A DNA stretch of 18,817 nt from an uncultured Eubacteriales bacterium (GCA_900546315.1 URCP01000055.1:1-18817), one strand, 5' to 3'. Counted from the stretch's first letter, positions 1 through 7,133 are shown. Numbers and translations are program-made. Notes: a model not told the origin generated them from the letters alone.

Positions 1-273
1 GCCGTGATTGACGTTCGACGAAAGCGCGTCGCCCTCACCGACGACCGGCTTTTTATCGCCGAAAAGCGTGAAATTGAGCACGACCGCAGCGCCGATCAGG
101 ACCACCGAGCAGATCACGGCGATATTTCGCGTGCCGAGTCTTCTGACCGCGTGCCCGATTTTCGCGAAGCCGCGCGGCTTATCCTCGGTTTCGAATTCCG
201 CTTCCTCGTTCAGATTCTCCGTTTCCTCTATTTTTGCTATTTCTTCGGTGGTGTTTTTGTCGTTATATTCCAT
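1..273 (-). CDS. spoIIIAH: Stage III sporulation protein AH, partial (3' part outside window)
   Basis: Only the first 91 codons are inside the window, and the frame is open to the left edge. The ATG at 273-271 follows AAAGGAG by about 6 nt. The protein has an acidic N-terminal cytoplasmic segment of about 45 residues, then one membrane helix (near residues 52-70, RNIAVICSVVLIGAAVVLNF), then the start of the exported part. SpoIIIAH of the family is a single-pass mother-cell protein whose YscJ/FliF-like ring domain meets SpoIIQ from the forespore; that domain lies beyond the window. It is the last gene of the ordered spoIIIA cluster, which supports the name more strongly than the short sequence does. 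It is separated from spoIIIAG by 62 nt that contain a candidate promoter. Confidence 0.85.
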   Translation of the reverse strand, partial: MEYNDKNTTEEIAKIEETENLNEEAEFETEDKPRGFAKIGHAVRRLGTRNIAVICSVVLIGAAVVLNFTLFGDKKPVVGEGDALSSNVNHG

Positions 274-304
274 AATGTTCTCCTTTCGCTCTTGTTTACA
301 CAAT

Positions 305-333
305 ATGATATGCGCGAGTCTGGCAAATTATTC
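305..333 (-). promoter_or_regulatory. Candidate internal sigma-E-type promoter before spoIIIAH
   Basis: On the minus strand GAATAAT (333-327) and CATATCAT (312-305) are separated by exactly 14 nt. This matches the sigma-E layout (GMATATT, 13-15 nt, CATACAMT) at about 5 of 7 and 6 of 8 positions. The -35 begins 2 nt past the spoIIIAG stop codon, and the predicted start lies about 25 nt before spoIIIAH. An essential internal promoter has been described in the Bacillus subtilis spoIIIA locus. The assignment here rests on the motif alone. Confidence 0.4.
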
Positions 334-335
334 CA

Positions 336-848
336 TCAACCACCCCCGATAACGCTGACAGAACTTGTCGGTATTCCAAAAACCGCGGACAGCATCTCGG
401 TCAGCGCAAGTTTGATCGACGGATCGTCGCCGCCTCTGCACACGACCGCGACACCACGAACCCGGGCTCCTCTTTCCCCGATTCTTATCGGAGATTCCGA
501 TGAACCCGCAAATTCTTTTCGCGTTTCATGTGAATTTTCAGATATTTTTGTTTGAACATTTTCTGCGTATATATTCTCAGAAACAGTTTCGACAGTAACC
601 ATCGCCGAAACATCCGAGACGCCGGAGACTTTTTCACAAATCAAGCGGACCTTTTCTTCAAGCCGCCGCTCGCATTCGGACGTTGTACTGATATTTTCCT
701 CCGAAACTTTCCCGGAAACCGCCGACGCGTCACCGCGTCCACCGATAATCAGTAATATAACGCCTATAATCAGCGCCGCCGGCAGCAGAATGAGTTGTTT
801 TTTCGCCGAGATCAATCCAAGAATTCGCCCGATTTTCCCCTCACTCAT
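336..848 (-). CDS. spoIIIAG: Stage III sporulation protein AG
   Basis: The product has 170 residues: a short basic cytoplasmic N-terminus, one membrane helix near residues 18-36, and an exported domain of about 130 residues. The C-terminal region contains PIRIGERGARVRGVAVVCRGG followed by a segment ending near GIPTSSVSVIG, a pattern typical of SpoIIIAG. In B. subtilis the protein forms a large ring, related in fold to secretion ring proteins, in the channel between mother cell and forespore. The start ATG lies inside the last codons of spoIIIAF (8-nt overlap), so translation is probably coupled. Its place between AF and AH fits the canonical gene order. Confidence 0.93.
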   Translation of the reverse strand: MSEGKIGRILGLISAKKQLILLPAALIIGVILLIIGGRGDASAVSGKVSEENISTTSECERRLEEKVRLICEKVSGVSDVSAMVTVETVSENIYAENVQTKISENSHETRKEFAGSSESPIRIGERGARVRGVAVVCRGGDDPSIKLALTEMLSAVFGIPTSSVSVIGGG

Positions 849-1272
849 TGTAGAACACCTCAGCCTTCAGCCCGAATTTGCGCAAAGTGTAATCCTCGAG
901 ATCCGACGCAATAAGTCCGAACCGCTTTTCGACATTTATAACGATATTTCCGTCAACGCATCGCACCGAAAGATCGTCAGAATCCAACGAAAATTTTTCG
1001 CAAAGCGCCCGCACGATCGAAAGCGAGATCAACGAGTCGGCGTTTGCGCTGATTCCGGGTGGAAGTGATATTTCATCAGCAAATTCCCACGTGTCCAGCC
1101 GATTTTCGCGGATCAGACCGACGACCTTCATGACGGGCGAGAGCAGCGCGAGAGTGATTGCCAGTGATATAACGAAGCTGACGTATTTTTTCATTGCGCC
1201 GTCCGGGATAATCATTCCGAATATCGTAGCGGCGGCGGCGGTGCTGATCAATGTAAGAACCATTTCTTTCAT
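841..1272 (-). CDS. spoIIIAF: Stage III sporulation protein AF
   Basis: The product has 143 residues with two N-terminal hydrophobic segments (about 3-22 and 30-50) and a soluble C-terminal domain ending LRKFGLKAEVFYNE. SpoIIIAF is a membrane protein of the SpoIIIA-SpoIIQ channel, and its soluble domain has a ring-building fold in the family. The sequence itself is poorly conserved, so the call depends on topology, length and position. It starts 21 nt after the spoIIIAE stop, with only a weak GGTG element before the ATG, and overlaps spoIIIAG by 8 nt. Confidence 0.9.
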   Translation of the reverse strand: MKEMVLTLISTAAAATIFGMIIPDGAMKKYVSFVISLAITLALLSPVMKVVGLIRENRLDTWEFADEISLPPGISANADSLISLSIVRALCEKFSLDSDDLSVRCVDGNIVINVEKRFGLIASDLEDYTLRKFGLKAEVFYNE

Positions 1273-1293
1273 ATTTTCACCATATTATGTATT

Positions 1294-2457
1294 TCAGACA
1301 GCGATTCCGGACATAGTTTTCGAAATGACCGTAAGCTCATAGATAAGAGTCAGTGATGCAATTGTACATACTGCACAAATAAAGTTGATTATTCCGGAAA
1401 CTTCATCAATCATTGTCTTCGCCGAGCCAAATTCCAGAAGACCGGATATTGTAGATATAAGAACTATTGCAAGCTTATTTAATAATAATTTTACCAATAT
1501 AGGCGATATTATTAAAATTATAACAATTATTCCAACCCATCCTACAGCATTTTTTACAAGTGATATGCTGCCTGCGATAGTTCCCGCGGCGTCCGCGGCA
1601 ATGCTCCCGGCGACCGGAACAGCAGCCGACGCCGCAAATTTCACGGCACGCAGTGACAGACTGTCCACACGCGCCGCGATTATACTCTGAAAGCTCATCA
1701 CGCCGCTTATCGTCGCGGAAATCAGCGCCAGAATGAAGCACATCGTCTTCCTGACAAATTTAGAAATCTCTTCAATCCTGAATCCAAGCTTTTCCGCCCC
1801 AAGTCCCGCGACAGTCGTCAAAGCAAGGCACACCCTGACAACTGGAAAAAGCGCCTGACCAGTCAGAATTCCTATGAAATTCAGCGCGATCAGCATTCCA
1901 TTCGCCGCCACCGTCGCGCCGGTCACATTTCCGCCCGCGATGCAGATCGCCGAAAATACCGGAACCGCGGCTTCTCCGACGCCGGTGACAAGTTTTATGT
2001 AATCGGCGGTTTCGTCAATCAGTGACAGGATATTTTCTGACATTGCCGCAATCAGACACATTTTCGTTACAATTCCGGCAACTTCCCTGATCGATTCGCT
2101 GTTCGTAACTCCGCCGACCGCGCCGATCGCCGCGGAAATGACGACAATCCCGAGCATTTTCGCAAAAAATTTCAACGTCGGCTTCAGCATTTTTGCCGCT
2201 GAATCAAAAATCACCCGAAGAAAAAACAATGGATCAGCGCTCCCGGCGATTTTTTCCGCGTCGAATTTCTCTGCCCCATCCGGCAATTCCCTCATAATAT
2301 CATCCGGAACCGCGTCAAAAATGCTTCCGGCGTCAAAATCATTGTATGTCAATATATCGCCGCCAGACTCCACGAATTCGCTTTGTGCATAACAACGAAT
2401 GCATGTTGTAATCAATATTATTATAGTCATTATGACTAATCTACTCATTCTCCTCAT
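1294..2457 (-). CDS. spoIIIAE: Stage III sporulation protein AE
   Basis: This is the largest member of the operon at 387 residues. It starts with a signal-peptide-like segment (residues 1-24, ending CYAQ), then a hydrophilic stretch, then many hydrophobic segments from about residue 95 to the C-terminus, as expected for the polytopic SpoIIIAE family. In B. subtilis it is a multi-pass protein of the feeding-tube channel and is suspected to form part of the membrane pore or export gate. The ATG at 2457 overlaps the spoIIIAD stop as ATGA and has GAGGTT about 8 nt upstream. A second in-frame ATG three codons later would place its purine-rich element too close, so the first start is preferred. Confidence 0.95.
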   Translation of the reverse strand: MRRMSRLVIMTIIILITTCIRCYAQSEFVESGGDILTYNDFDAGSIFDAVPDDIMRELPDGAEKFDAEKIAGSADPLFFLRVIFDSAAKMLKPTLKFFAKMLGIVVISAAIGAVGGVTNSESIREVAGIVTKMCLIAAMSENILSLIDETADYIKLVTGVGEAAVPVFSAICIAGGNVTGATVAANGMLIALNFIGILTGQALFPVVRVCLALTTVAGLGAEKLGFRIEEISKFVRKTMCFILALISATISGVMSFQSIIAARVDSLSLRAVKFAASAAVPVAGSIAADAAGTIAGSISLVKNAVGWVGIIVIILIISPILVKLLLNKLAIVLISTISGLLEFGSAKTMIDEVSGIINFICAVCTIASLTLIYELTVISKTMSGIAV

Positions 2458-2837
2458 CCGACCAACCTCACGGCAAGCGCAATAAGCTCACGCATCAGTG
2501 GCAGCGCGAGGAGAATGATCTCGGCTTTTCCGACCATTTCGAGCTTCGACGCGATCGACGTTTCGCCCGAATCCCGGCAGATATCGGCGCCGAACTGAGC
2601 GACAATGGCGATGCCGAGCGTCTTCATCATAACTACCATCCATTTTCCGACGCCGCTGCCGTTCGCCATCTCCGAGACCTCACGCATGACGGGCAATAAT
2701 TCACTGACCGCCGCCCCGAAAAGCAGAACCGCAGCCGTCGCCGCGACGCCAGTCGAGAATCCGCTCTTCTGCCCGCGAAGCAGAATAACCATGCAGAGTG
2801 CGCAGAGCGCCGCGCCGCAATATTTCACTATATTCAA
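2454..2837 (-). CDS. spoIIIAD: Stage III sporulation protein AD
   Basis: A 127-residue hydrophobic protein with membrane segments near residues 5-21, 30-50, 67-82 and 104-120. Length and hydropathy match SpoIIIAD, an integral membrane component of the mother-cell channel complex. The start codon is TTG (2837-2835), overlapping the spoIIIAC stop as TTGA, with GGAG about 12 nt upstream. A GTG three codons in is the alternative start. It overlaps spoIIIAE by 4 nt, so AC, AD and AE form a translationally coupled chain. Confidence 0.92.
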   Translation of the reverse strand: MNIVKYCGAALCALCMVILLRGQKSGFSTGVAATAAVLLFGAAVSELLPVMREVSEMANGSGVGKWMVVMMKTLGIAIVAQFGADICRDSGETSIASKLEMVGKAEIILLALPLMRELIALAVRLVG

Positions 2838-3028
2838 AACCCGAACACGCTCCGCACATTCCCGAACAGCGTCCCGAGTTTGTCGGTCAGCATCAGCATC
2901 ACGATGATGATCCCCGCGAGCGAGACGAACAGCGCCTGTTCATCCCTTCCATATTTTGTCAGCAGTTGATAGGCGATGCTGACCATCATACCGATTCCGG
3001 CTACCTTCAGGATCAGGCTAACGTCCAT
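2834..3028 (-). CDS. spoIIIAC: Stage III sporulation protein AC
   Basis: I place the start at the ATG 3028-3026 (MDVSLILKVAGIGM...) because GGAAGGG lies about 7 nt before it. An in-frame ATG ten codons upstream would add a charged MNKMKRKGNI tail and has no comparable ribosome-binding site. The resulting 64 residues fit the family (about 65-68). Two hydrophobic helices are visible, joined by KYGRDEQA. SpoIIIAC is a small membrane protein of the SpoIIIA channel with some resemblance to secretion-system export-gate subunits. It is followed by spoIIIAD with a TTGA overlap. Confidence 0.93.
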   Translation of the reverse strand: MDVSLILKVAGIGMMVSIAYQLLTKYGRDEQALFVSLAGIIIVMLMLTDKLGTLFGNVRSVFGF

Positions 3029-3058
3029 AATGTTTCCCTTCCGTTTCATTTTGTTCAT

Positions 3059-3535
3059 TTAATATAGCATAATTGTTATCATTATACCTGCCAAAAAGCA
3101 AAGCGAGCGGCTGAGCTTCGTTTTTTTTGGTAGTTCCGCGCGACGCGACTCGAGCGCGGCTGACAGTCTGTCCGCGACATAGTCGCAATTCGTTTTTTCC
3201 TCACCGGCGCTGCGGGTTCCGAGCTCGCGGAAAAATGTGCCGAGCAGATTCTTTTCGCTGTCAGAAAGGTACTGCTGTTCACGACAATTTTCGAACGCTT
3301 TTCCGGCGCCGATCTGTCGTGCCTCTTCAAGAAAACCGGCGAGCTGCTGGTCGTCGAGTTCCGAAAAGATCTTTTCAAGCGGCGTCAGGCAGAACCCAAT
3401 TCTCGCGCCGATCGACGAAACGACGCGCAGAAAACTCTCGAGCACCGCGACCTGTCGTCTGAAATACGCCGCCGCGACCATCCCGCCGCTCCCGAACGCG
3501 CCGATTATCAGCACGCAGCCTAAAATTTTCAGCAT
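3059..3535 (-). CDS. spoIIIAB: Stage III sporulation protein AB
   Basis: The product has 158 residues with a hydrophobic segment at each end (about 3-24 and 143-158) and a helical soluble middle. This is the usual SpoIIIAB architecture, which resembles type II secretion and type IV pilus platform proteins such as GspF. It is expected to work with the SpoIIIAA ATPase on the mother-cell side of the channel. The ATG overlaps the spoIIIAA stop by 7 nt and lacks a strong Shine-Dalgarno sequence, so expression probably depends on coupling to spoIIIAA. The stop TAA lies 30 nt before the chosen spoIIIAC start. Confidence 0.93.
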   Translation of the reverse strand: MLKILGCVLIIGAFGSGGMVAAAYFRRQVAVLESFLRVVSSIGARIGFCLTPLEKIFSELDDQQLAGFLEEARQIGAGKAFENCREQQYLSDSEKNLLGTFFRELGTRSAGEEKTNCDYVADRLSAALESRRAELPKKTKLSRSLCFLAGIMITIMLY

Positions 3536-4452
3536 ATTCTGACAACATCCGCCGGATTTTCAAGACAAGACGCCACTGAAAACGAAAATTTGCCGCTATA
3601 TCGTCCATTTATCCGTTCACGCGAGATCAGAATGTACTCGTCGAAGACCCGATTTTCCTGAAGGAGGCGGATGTTTGGCCGTGCCGCGAGTTCGGCGAAG
3701 CTTCCGGCGTGAGCGCTCGCGATCAGCGGGACCCCGGTGTTCTGCGCTTCGAGCACCGCGCGCGTCTCTTCGACTCCGCCGATCTCGTCGCAGATCAGCA
3801 CCTCGGGAGACATGGTTCTGGTCGCGAGCTCGATTCCCTTCCCGCGGCTGCCGCCGGTTATCACATCGCATATTGAGTTTTCAAACATTTCTTCTATGTA
3901 AATTTCACTTCTTGTGTCAATAATTACCACACGTTTTGTGAAACTTTCACCAAGTTCAGCCGCTATATCGCGAAGAAGTGTCGTTTTACCGACTCCCGGC
4001 GGCGAGGCTATCAGGATCGGTCGGACTCGTCCGCCGCGAAAGCAGCGCCTGATGACCGGCGCGGCGACGCCGCGGAGAATGTGCGGCACGCGGATGTTTA
4101 TTGACGATATATCATATATACTTCTGTCCGAATCCCCGGAAAGATCCCCGCAGACCCCGACTCTGATTCCGTTTTCAGCGCTGATATATCCGTCGCTGAT
4201 GGTATTCGCGTGCGCGTAGAATGAGCCGCCGCAGAACGCGAGGACGCAGTTCGCGAGTTCTTTCTCGCCGACCGGCTCGCTGAAAACGACATTTCGTCCA
4301 GCCGCCGTCACCGAACAGGGTCGTCCGCGCCGCAGGCGGACCTCTTCGATGTCCGAAACGCTGACACCTCCGCTGACGAGCCGTATCAGCGAGTCCGCGA
4401 CAACCGGCGGAAGCCGCGGACAGAGCGTCGGCAGAATCTCCGAATCCTTCAT
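3529..4452 (-). CDS. spoIIIAA: Stage III sporulation protein AA, secretion-type ATPase
   Basis: The 307-residue product carries a Walker A loop at about 150-158 (SPPGVGKTT) and a Walker B at about 218-223 (VLICDE), with a RecA-like core. SpoIIIAA is the cytoplasmic ATPase thought to power the channel between mother cell and forespore. The first glycine of the P-loop is serine; the catalytic GKTT and Walker B acidic residues are intact, so it should be active. The ATG at 4452 follows AGGAGG by 8 nt. This is the first gene of the operon; a sigma-E-like promoter ends about 28 nt before it. The neighbour upstream is a lipoprotein gene, not efp as in B. subtilis. Confidence 0.97.
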   Translation of the reverse strand: MKDSEILPTLCPRLPPVVADSLIRLVSGGVSVSDIEEVRLRRGRPCSVTAAGRNVVFSEPVGEKELANCVLAFCGGSFYAHANTISDGYISAENGIRVGVCGDLSGDSDRSIYDISSINIRVPHILRGVAAPVIRRCFRGGRVRPILIASPPGVGKTTLLRDIAAELGESFTKRVVIIDTRSEIYIEEMFENSICDVITGGSRGKGIELATRTMSPEVLICDEIGGVEETRAVLEAQNTGVPLIASAHAGSFAELAARPNIRLLQENRVFDEYILISRERINGRYSGKFSFSVASCLENPADVVRIC

Positions 4453-4479
4453 TTGACCATCCTCCTTCCGGAATGGTAC

Positions 4480-4508
4480 ATTATACGGACAAGCGGCAAA
4501 AAAAATGC
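4480..4508 (-). promoter_or_regulatory. Candidate sigma-E promoter of the spoIIIA operon
   Basis: On the minus strand GCATTTT (4508-4502) and CGTATAAT (4487-4480) are 14 nt apart, which fits sigma-E spacing and agrees at about 6 of 7 and 6 of 8 positions. The -10 also contains TATAAT, but nothing like TTGACA stands 16-18 nt upstream, so sigma-A use is less likely. The -35 element is embedded in the T-run of the terminator for the preceding gene. Confidence 0.6.
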
Positions 4509-4531
4509 GTGGAAAGCAAGCTCTCCACGCA
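4498..4531 (-). terminator. Rho-independent terminator of the lipoprotein gene
   Basis: The arms TGCGTGGA and TCCACGCA (4506-4513 with 4524-4531) form an 8-bp stem, followed on the minus strand by eight T residues (4505-4498). It begins 31 nt past the stop codon of the lipoprotein gene and shields spoIIIA from read-through. Confidence 0.9.
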
Positions 4532-4561
4532 ATAATTTTCGCGTTTATTCACAAATATTTT

Positions 4562-5533
4562 TCATTCAGCGAGCGTATCCTGCGATTTCAGCAGAAACTC
4601 TTCCGGCTTCGCCACCTCAAGCGAGTTTTTCGCGAAATCGATGACATACGCCCGATCCTCGAACGAATCGACAAACAGTGCCTGATTCGCCCTCAGATAA
4701 TAAATTGTCCGGCTGCCGTCAGTCAAAGATATCGTGTAGACATTGCACGGCTTGTTCAAATTTCGTCGTCCTTCATCCTCGTTTTTTGTATAATATACCT
4801 GTCCATGAGCGATCGAGTGTATCCACCCTTCCGCGACAACAGTTTCCCCGCTGCCGTCAAGCGCACTGCGTATTATCTCCCCGCCCCGCCTCAGAAACAG
4901 CGAGTCGTCGTAAACGTACATCTCGGGCGAGCCGAAGAGAAATGTCTTCGCGCCGTCGTCCGACACGACGATATTTCCCTTATATTTCAGATAGCTCTGA
5001 GCGTTGAGCCCCGCCCCGGTCTCGAATTCAAACCACCGGAACCCGTCACGATCAACGTTAATAATCGGAACGTCCGCCGATGAATTCCAGTCCGCGTCAG
5101 CAGCATAAGAAGCCCCACCGCTGTCCTTCGGTATCTCCTGACACCCGCCGGTGCCGTAAAAGTCGGGAACAAAAAGAGTTTTCCCGTCGGTCACGAACGT
5201 ATCGCCGTACATATCCGAAACTTTCACAAGTATGCCGTCCGAAAAGCGCCAGATTCCCGCCTGCTCACCTGAAACAGGCGGCTCCGCCATATACCACAGA
5301 CTCCCGCCCGCGACAAACACCTGGTCCGCACTGACATCAATCGGCGTGACCGCCAGAGTCTCCTTGTCGCACGTGTAAAGCCGCGGACCGTTCAGAAAAT
5401 ACACGGTATCCTCAGAATCGTCCGCAAGGCGGCTCGCGAAAGCGACAGACTTATCCCGTCGAGCAGCGCCGCAAGAGCAGAACGAAAGAATAAACACAAC
5501 GACAAAAATCAGAACAGGCAGCCGAGCCTTCAC
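4562..5533 (-). CDS. Putative lipoprotein, beta-propeller-like, function unknown
   Basis: I choose the GTG at 5533-5531, because GGAGG stands 8 nt before it; a GTG three codons upstream overlaps that GGAGG and is unlikely. The 323-residue product begins with a basic, hydrophobic signal peptide ending FCSCGA, an imperfect lipobox that would anchor Cys21 to the membrane outer face. The rest is hydrophilic and rich in short repeated strand-like pieces (VYFLNGPRLYTCD, GSLWYMAEPP, GQVYYTKNEDEG, GSRTIYYLRANQ). These resemble the repeated blades of DUF5050-type or other propeller proteins of Clostridia. I do not recognise a specific function. It has its own consensus promoter and terminator, so it is a single-gene unit and not part of the spoIIIA operon. 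Confidence 0.8.
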   Translation of the reverse strand: MKARLPVLIFVVVFILSFCSCGAARRDKSVAFASRLADDSEDTVYFLNGPRLYTCDKETLAVTPIDVSADQVFVAGGSLWYMAEPPVSGEQAGIWRFSDGILVKVSDMYGDTFVTDGKTLFVPDFYGTGGCQEIPKDSGGASYAADADWNSSADVPIINVDRDGFRWFEFETGAGLNAQSYLKYKGNIVVSDDGAKTFLFGSPEMYVYDDSLFLRRGGEIIRSALDGSGETVVAEGWIHSIAHGQVYYTKNEDEGRRNLNKPCNVYTISLTDGSRTIYYLRANQALFVDSFEDRAYVIDFAKNSLEVAKPEEFLLKSQDTLAE

Positions 5534-5565
5534 GAGTCTCACCTCCGAACAGTTTTTCTGAATAG

Positions 5566-5594
5566 ATTATATCACATAAAAGCGCGTTTGTCAA
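5566..5594 (-). promoter_or_regulatory. Consensus sigma-A promoter of the lipoprotein gene
   Basis: On the minus strand TTGACA (5594-5589) and TATAAT (5571-5566) are separated by 17 nt. All 12 consensus positions match, and a TGA precedes the -10 as an extended element. Confidence 0.92.
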
Positions 5595-5621
5595 GCCCTT
5601 TCCAGAAATTATTTTCGATTT

Positions 5622-5664
5622 TCCAGAAAATAGAAAGAGCGGCAGGAACCAAGCCTGTCGCTCT
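5622..5664 (-). terminator. Terminator downstream of trpS
   Basis: On the minus strand AGAGCG-A-CAGG pairs with CCTG-C-CGCTCT (5664-5654 with 5646-5636; one A/C mismatch, loop of 7 nt), followed by a T-rich stretch TTCTATTTTC. It begins 28 nt past the trpS stop. Confidence 0.75.
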
Positions 5665-5692
5665 GTAAACTTTTATAGCATAATTTGTAAAT

Positions 5693-6781
5693 TTACTGAC
5701 GTGAATACTTCTCGCTCTGCGCCTTGATGAGCTCCTCGTCCGAGAAATAATCGATCTTCATCGACTTCTTGACGTCGGAGAGAGTCTTCGCCGCGACCTC
5801 ACGAGCCGCCTCGCTGCCCTTTTTCAGGATGTCGTAGACGCCCGCGATGTCCTTCTGGTACTCCGCGCGGCGCGCTCTGATGGGCGACAGCGTCTCCTCG
5901 AGGACGTTCAGGAGGAACTTCTTGACCTTGACGTCGCCGAGCCCGCCGCGCCTGTAATGGTCCTTGAGCTCGTCGAGGTTCGCGTAATCCGGGAGATACT
6001 CCGCGAAGTGCTCCGGCTTCGAGAACGCGTCGAGGTAGGTGAACACGGTGTTCCCCTCGATCTTGCCCGGGTCGGAGACCTTGATATGGTCGGGATCGGT
6101 GAACATACTCATGACTTTCGTCTTGACTTCCGCCGAATTGTCCGAAATATAAATGCAGTTCCCGAGAGATTTGGACATTTTCGCCCCACCGTCGGTGCCG
6201 GGAAGCCTGCGCGCCGCCGCCTCGGTCGGGAGAAGAGCGTCCGGTTCGACAAGCGTCTCGCCGTAGACATCGTTGAATTTACGCACGATCTCGCGGGTCT
6301 GCTCGAGCATCGGGAGCTGATCCTCGCCGACCGGCACGGTTGTCGCCTTGAACGCGGTGATGTCCGCCGCCTGACTTATCGGATAGCAGAAGAATCCGAC
6401 AGGTATCGAGGTCTCGAAATTCCGCATCTGAATCTCCGCCTTGACGGTCGGGTTGCGCTGAAGGCGCGAGACGGTGACGAGGTTCATATAGTAGAACGTG
6501 AGCTCGGTAAGCTCAGGAATCTGCGACTGGATGAGAATCGTCGACTTCGCCGGGTCAAGCCCCGCGGAGAGGTAGTCGAGTGCGACCTCGATGATGTTCT
6601 GGCGCACCTTTTCGGGGTTGTCGGCGTTGTCGGTGAGCGCCTGCGCGTCGGCGATCATTATGAATATCTTCTCGAACTCTCCGGAATTCTGGAGCTCGAC
6701 GCGGCGTCTGAGCGAGCCGACGTAGTGACCTATATGAAGGCGTCCGGTCGGGCGGTCGCCGGTGAGGATTATTTTACCCAT
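5693..6781 (-). CDS. trpS: Tryptophan--tRNA ligase
   Basis: A class I aminoacyl-tRNA synthetase of 362 residues that charges tRNA-Trp with tryptophan in the cytoplasm. The HIGH signature is at 16-19 (RLHIGHYVGSL) and the second ATP-binding signature at 201-205 is an exact KMSKS followed by LGN. The length is somewhat above the usual 325-340; the extra residues appear as charged insertions in the N- and C-terminal parts. The ATG is preceded by AAAGGAC. No T-box leader is visible (no specifier stem, no TGGN box); instead a tRNA-Leu gene and a strong terminator lie directly upstream, so transcription must come by read-through or from a weak unseen promoter. Confidence 0.97.
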   Translation of the reverse strand: MGKIILTGDRPTGRLHIGHYVGSLRRRVELQNSGEFEKIFIMIADAQALTDNADNPEKVRQNIIEVALDYLSAGLDPAKSTILIQSQIPELTELTFYYMNLVTVSRLQRNPTVKAEIQMRNFETSIPVGFFCYPISQAADITAFKATTVPVGEDQLPMLEQTREIVRKFNDVYGETLVEPDALLPTEAAARRLPGTDGGAKMSKSLGNCIYISDNSAEVKTKVMSMFTDPDHIKVSDPGKIEGNTVFTYLDAFSKPEHFAEYLPDYANLDELKDHYRRGGLGDVKVKKFLLNVLEETLSPIRARRAEYQKDIAGVYDILKKGSEAAREVAAKTLSDVKKSMKIDYFSDEELIKAQSEKYSRQ

Positions 6782-6831
6782 GAGAAATTGTCCTTTCGAA
6801 TAAACGCCGCGGCACCGGCGGGAATTTTAAG

Positions 6832-6863
6832 AAAAAACGCGCGTCCGCGATATGCGGACGCGC
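6832..6863 (-). terminator. Strong terminator directly after tRNA-Leu and before trpS
   Basis: A perfect 10-bp stem GCGCGTCCGC/GCGGACGCGC with a 5-nt loop (6839-6848 with 6854-6863) is followed on the minus strand by G and six T residues. Only one nucleotide separates it from the CCA end of the tRNA. Confidence 0.93.
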
Positions 6864-6864
6864 A

Positions 6865-6949
6865 TGGTGCGAGAAACGGGACTTGAACCCGTATGGTAAG
6901 AACCACACGCCCCTCAAACGTGCGCGTCTGCCAGTTCCGCCACTCTCGC
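6865..6949 (-). tRNA. tRNA-Leu (anticodon GAG)
   Basis: The 85-nt gene folds as a class II tRNA: acceptor GCGAGAG pairs with TTCTCGC, there is a long variable arm, the T arm contains GGTTCAAGTCC, and CCA is encoded at the 3' end. The anticodon loop TTGAGGG gives anticodon GAG, which reads CUC and CUU leucine codons. A perfect sigma-A promoter lies about 42 nt upstream, and the 5' leader contains a small hairpin GGGAAG-CGAA-CTTCCC (6977-6962). Confidence 0.96.
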
Positions 6950-6961
6950 GTGGTTGCCGTC

Positions 6962-6977
6962 GGGAAGTTCGCTTCCC
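6962..6977 (-). repeat. Leader hairpin of the tRNA-Leu precursor
   Basis: A perfect 6-bp inverted repeat, GGGAAG/CTTCCC, encloses a 4-nt loop between the promoter and the tRNA 5' end. It would form a hairpin in the precursor that RNase P removes. Confidence 0.6.
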
Positions 6978-6990
6978 TTCAACGTATAAT

Positions 6991-7019
6991 ATTATACCAC
7001 ATCTGAACGCGTTTGTCAA
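6991..7019 (-). promoter_or_regulatory. Consensus sigma-A promoter of tRNA-Leu (and probably trpS)
   Basis: On the minus strand TTGACA (7019-7014), 17 nt, TATAAT (6996-6991); all 12 consensus bases match. The first bases of the spacer (AACGCG) are the same as in the lipoprotein promoter. Confidence 0.93.
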
Positions 7020-7077
7020 GGGTTTTTTCGGATTTTTTTGAGTTTGGGACAGTATTACAACTTTATTGCAAATTGCG

Positions 7078-7091
7078 TTACATCATTGTAA
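7078..7091. repeat. Short inverted repeat upstream of the fic promoter
   Basis: TTACA-TCAT-TGTAA is a perfect 5-bp inverted repeat about 43 nt before the -35 of the fic promoter, in an AT-rich intergenic stretch of roughly 110 nt that shows no gene. It could be an operator; there is no direct evidence. Confidence 0.3.
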
Positions 7092-7133
7092 AAAAGCACA
7101 CCGGATATATTATCTTGTTTTTTGAAAATAGAC

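Noticed and set aside
3029..3058. A ten-codon upstream start for spoIIIAC
   Set aside because: The GGAAGGG element lies inside this stretch and is correctly spaced for the later ATG, which also gives the family length.
5957..6886. Plus-strand open frame of 309 codons antisense to trpS and tRNA-Leu
   Set aside because: It is a composition shadow of trpS and runs into the tRNA gene; no ribosome-binding site or family resemblance.
6782..6990. A T-box leader for trpS
   Set aside because: The interval is filled by tRNA-Leu and a terminator; no specifier loop, AG bulge or TGGN box is present.
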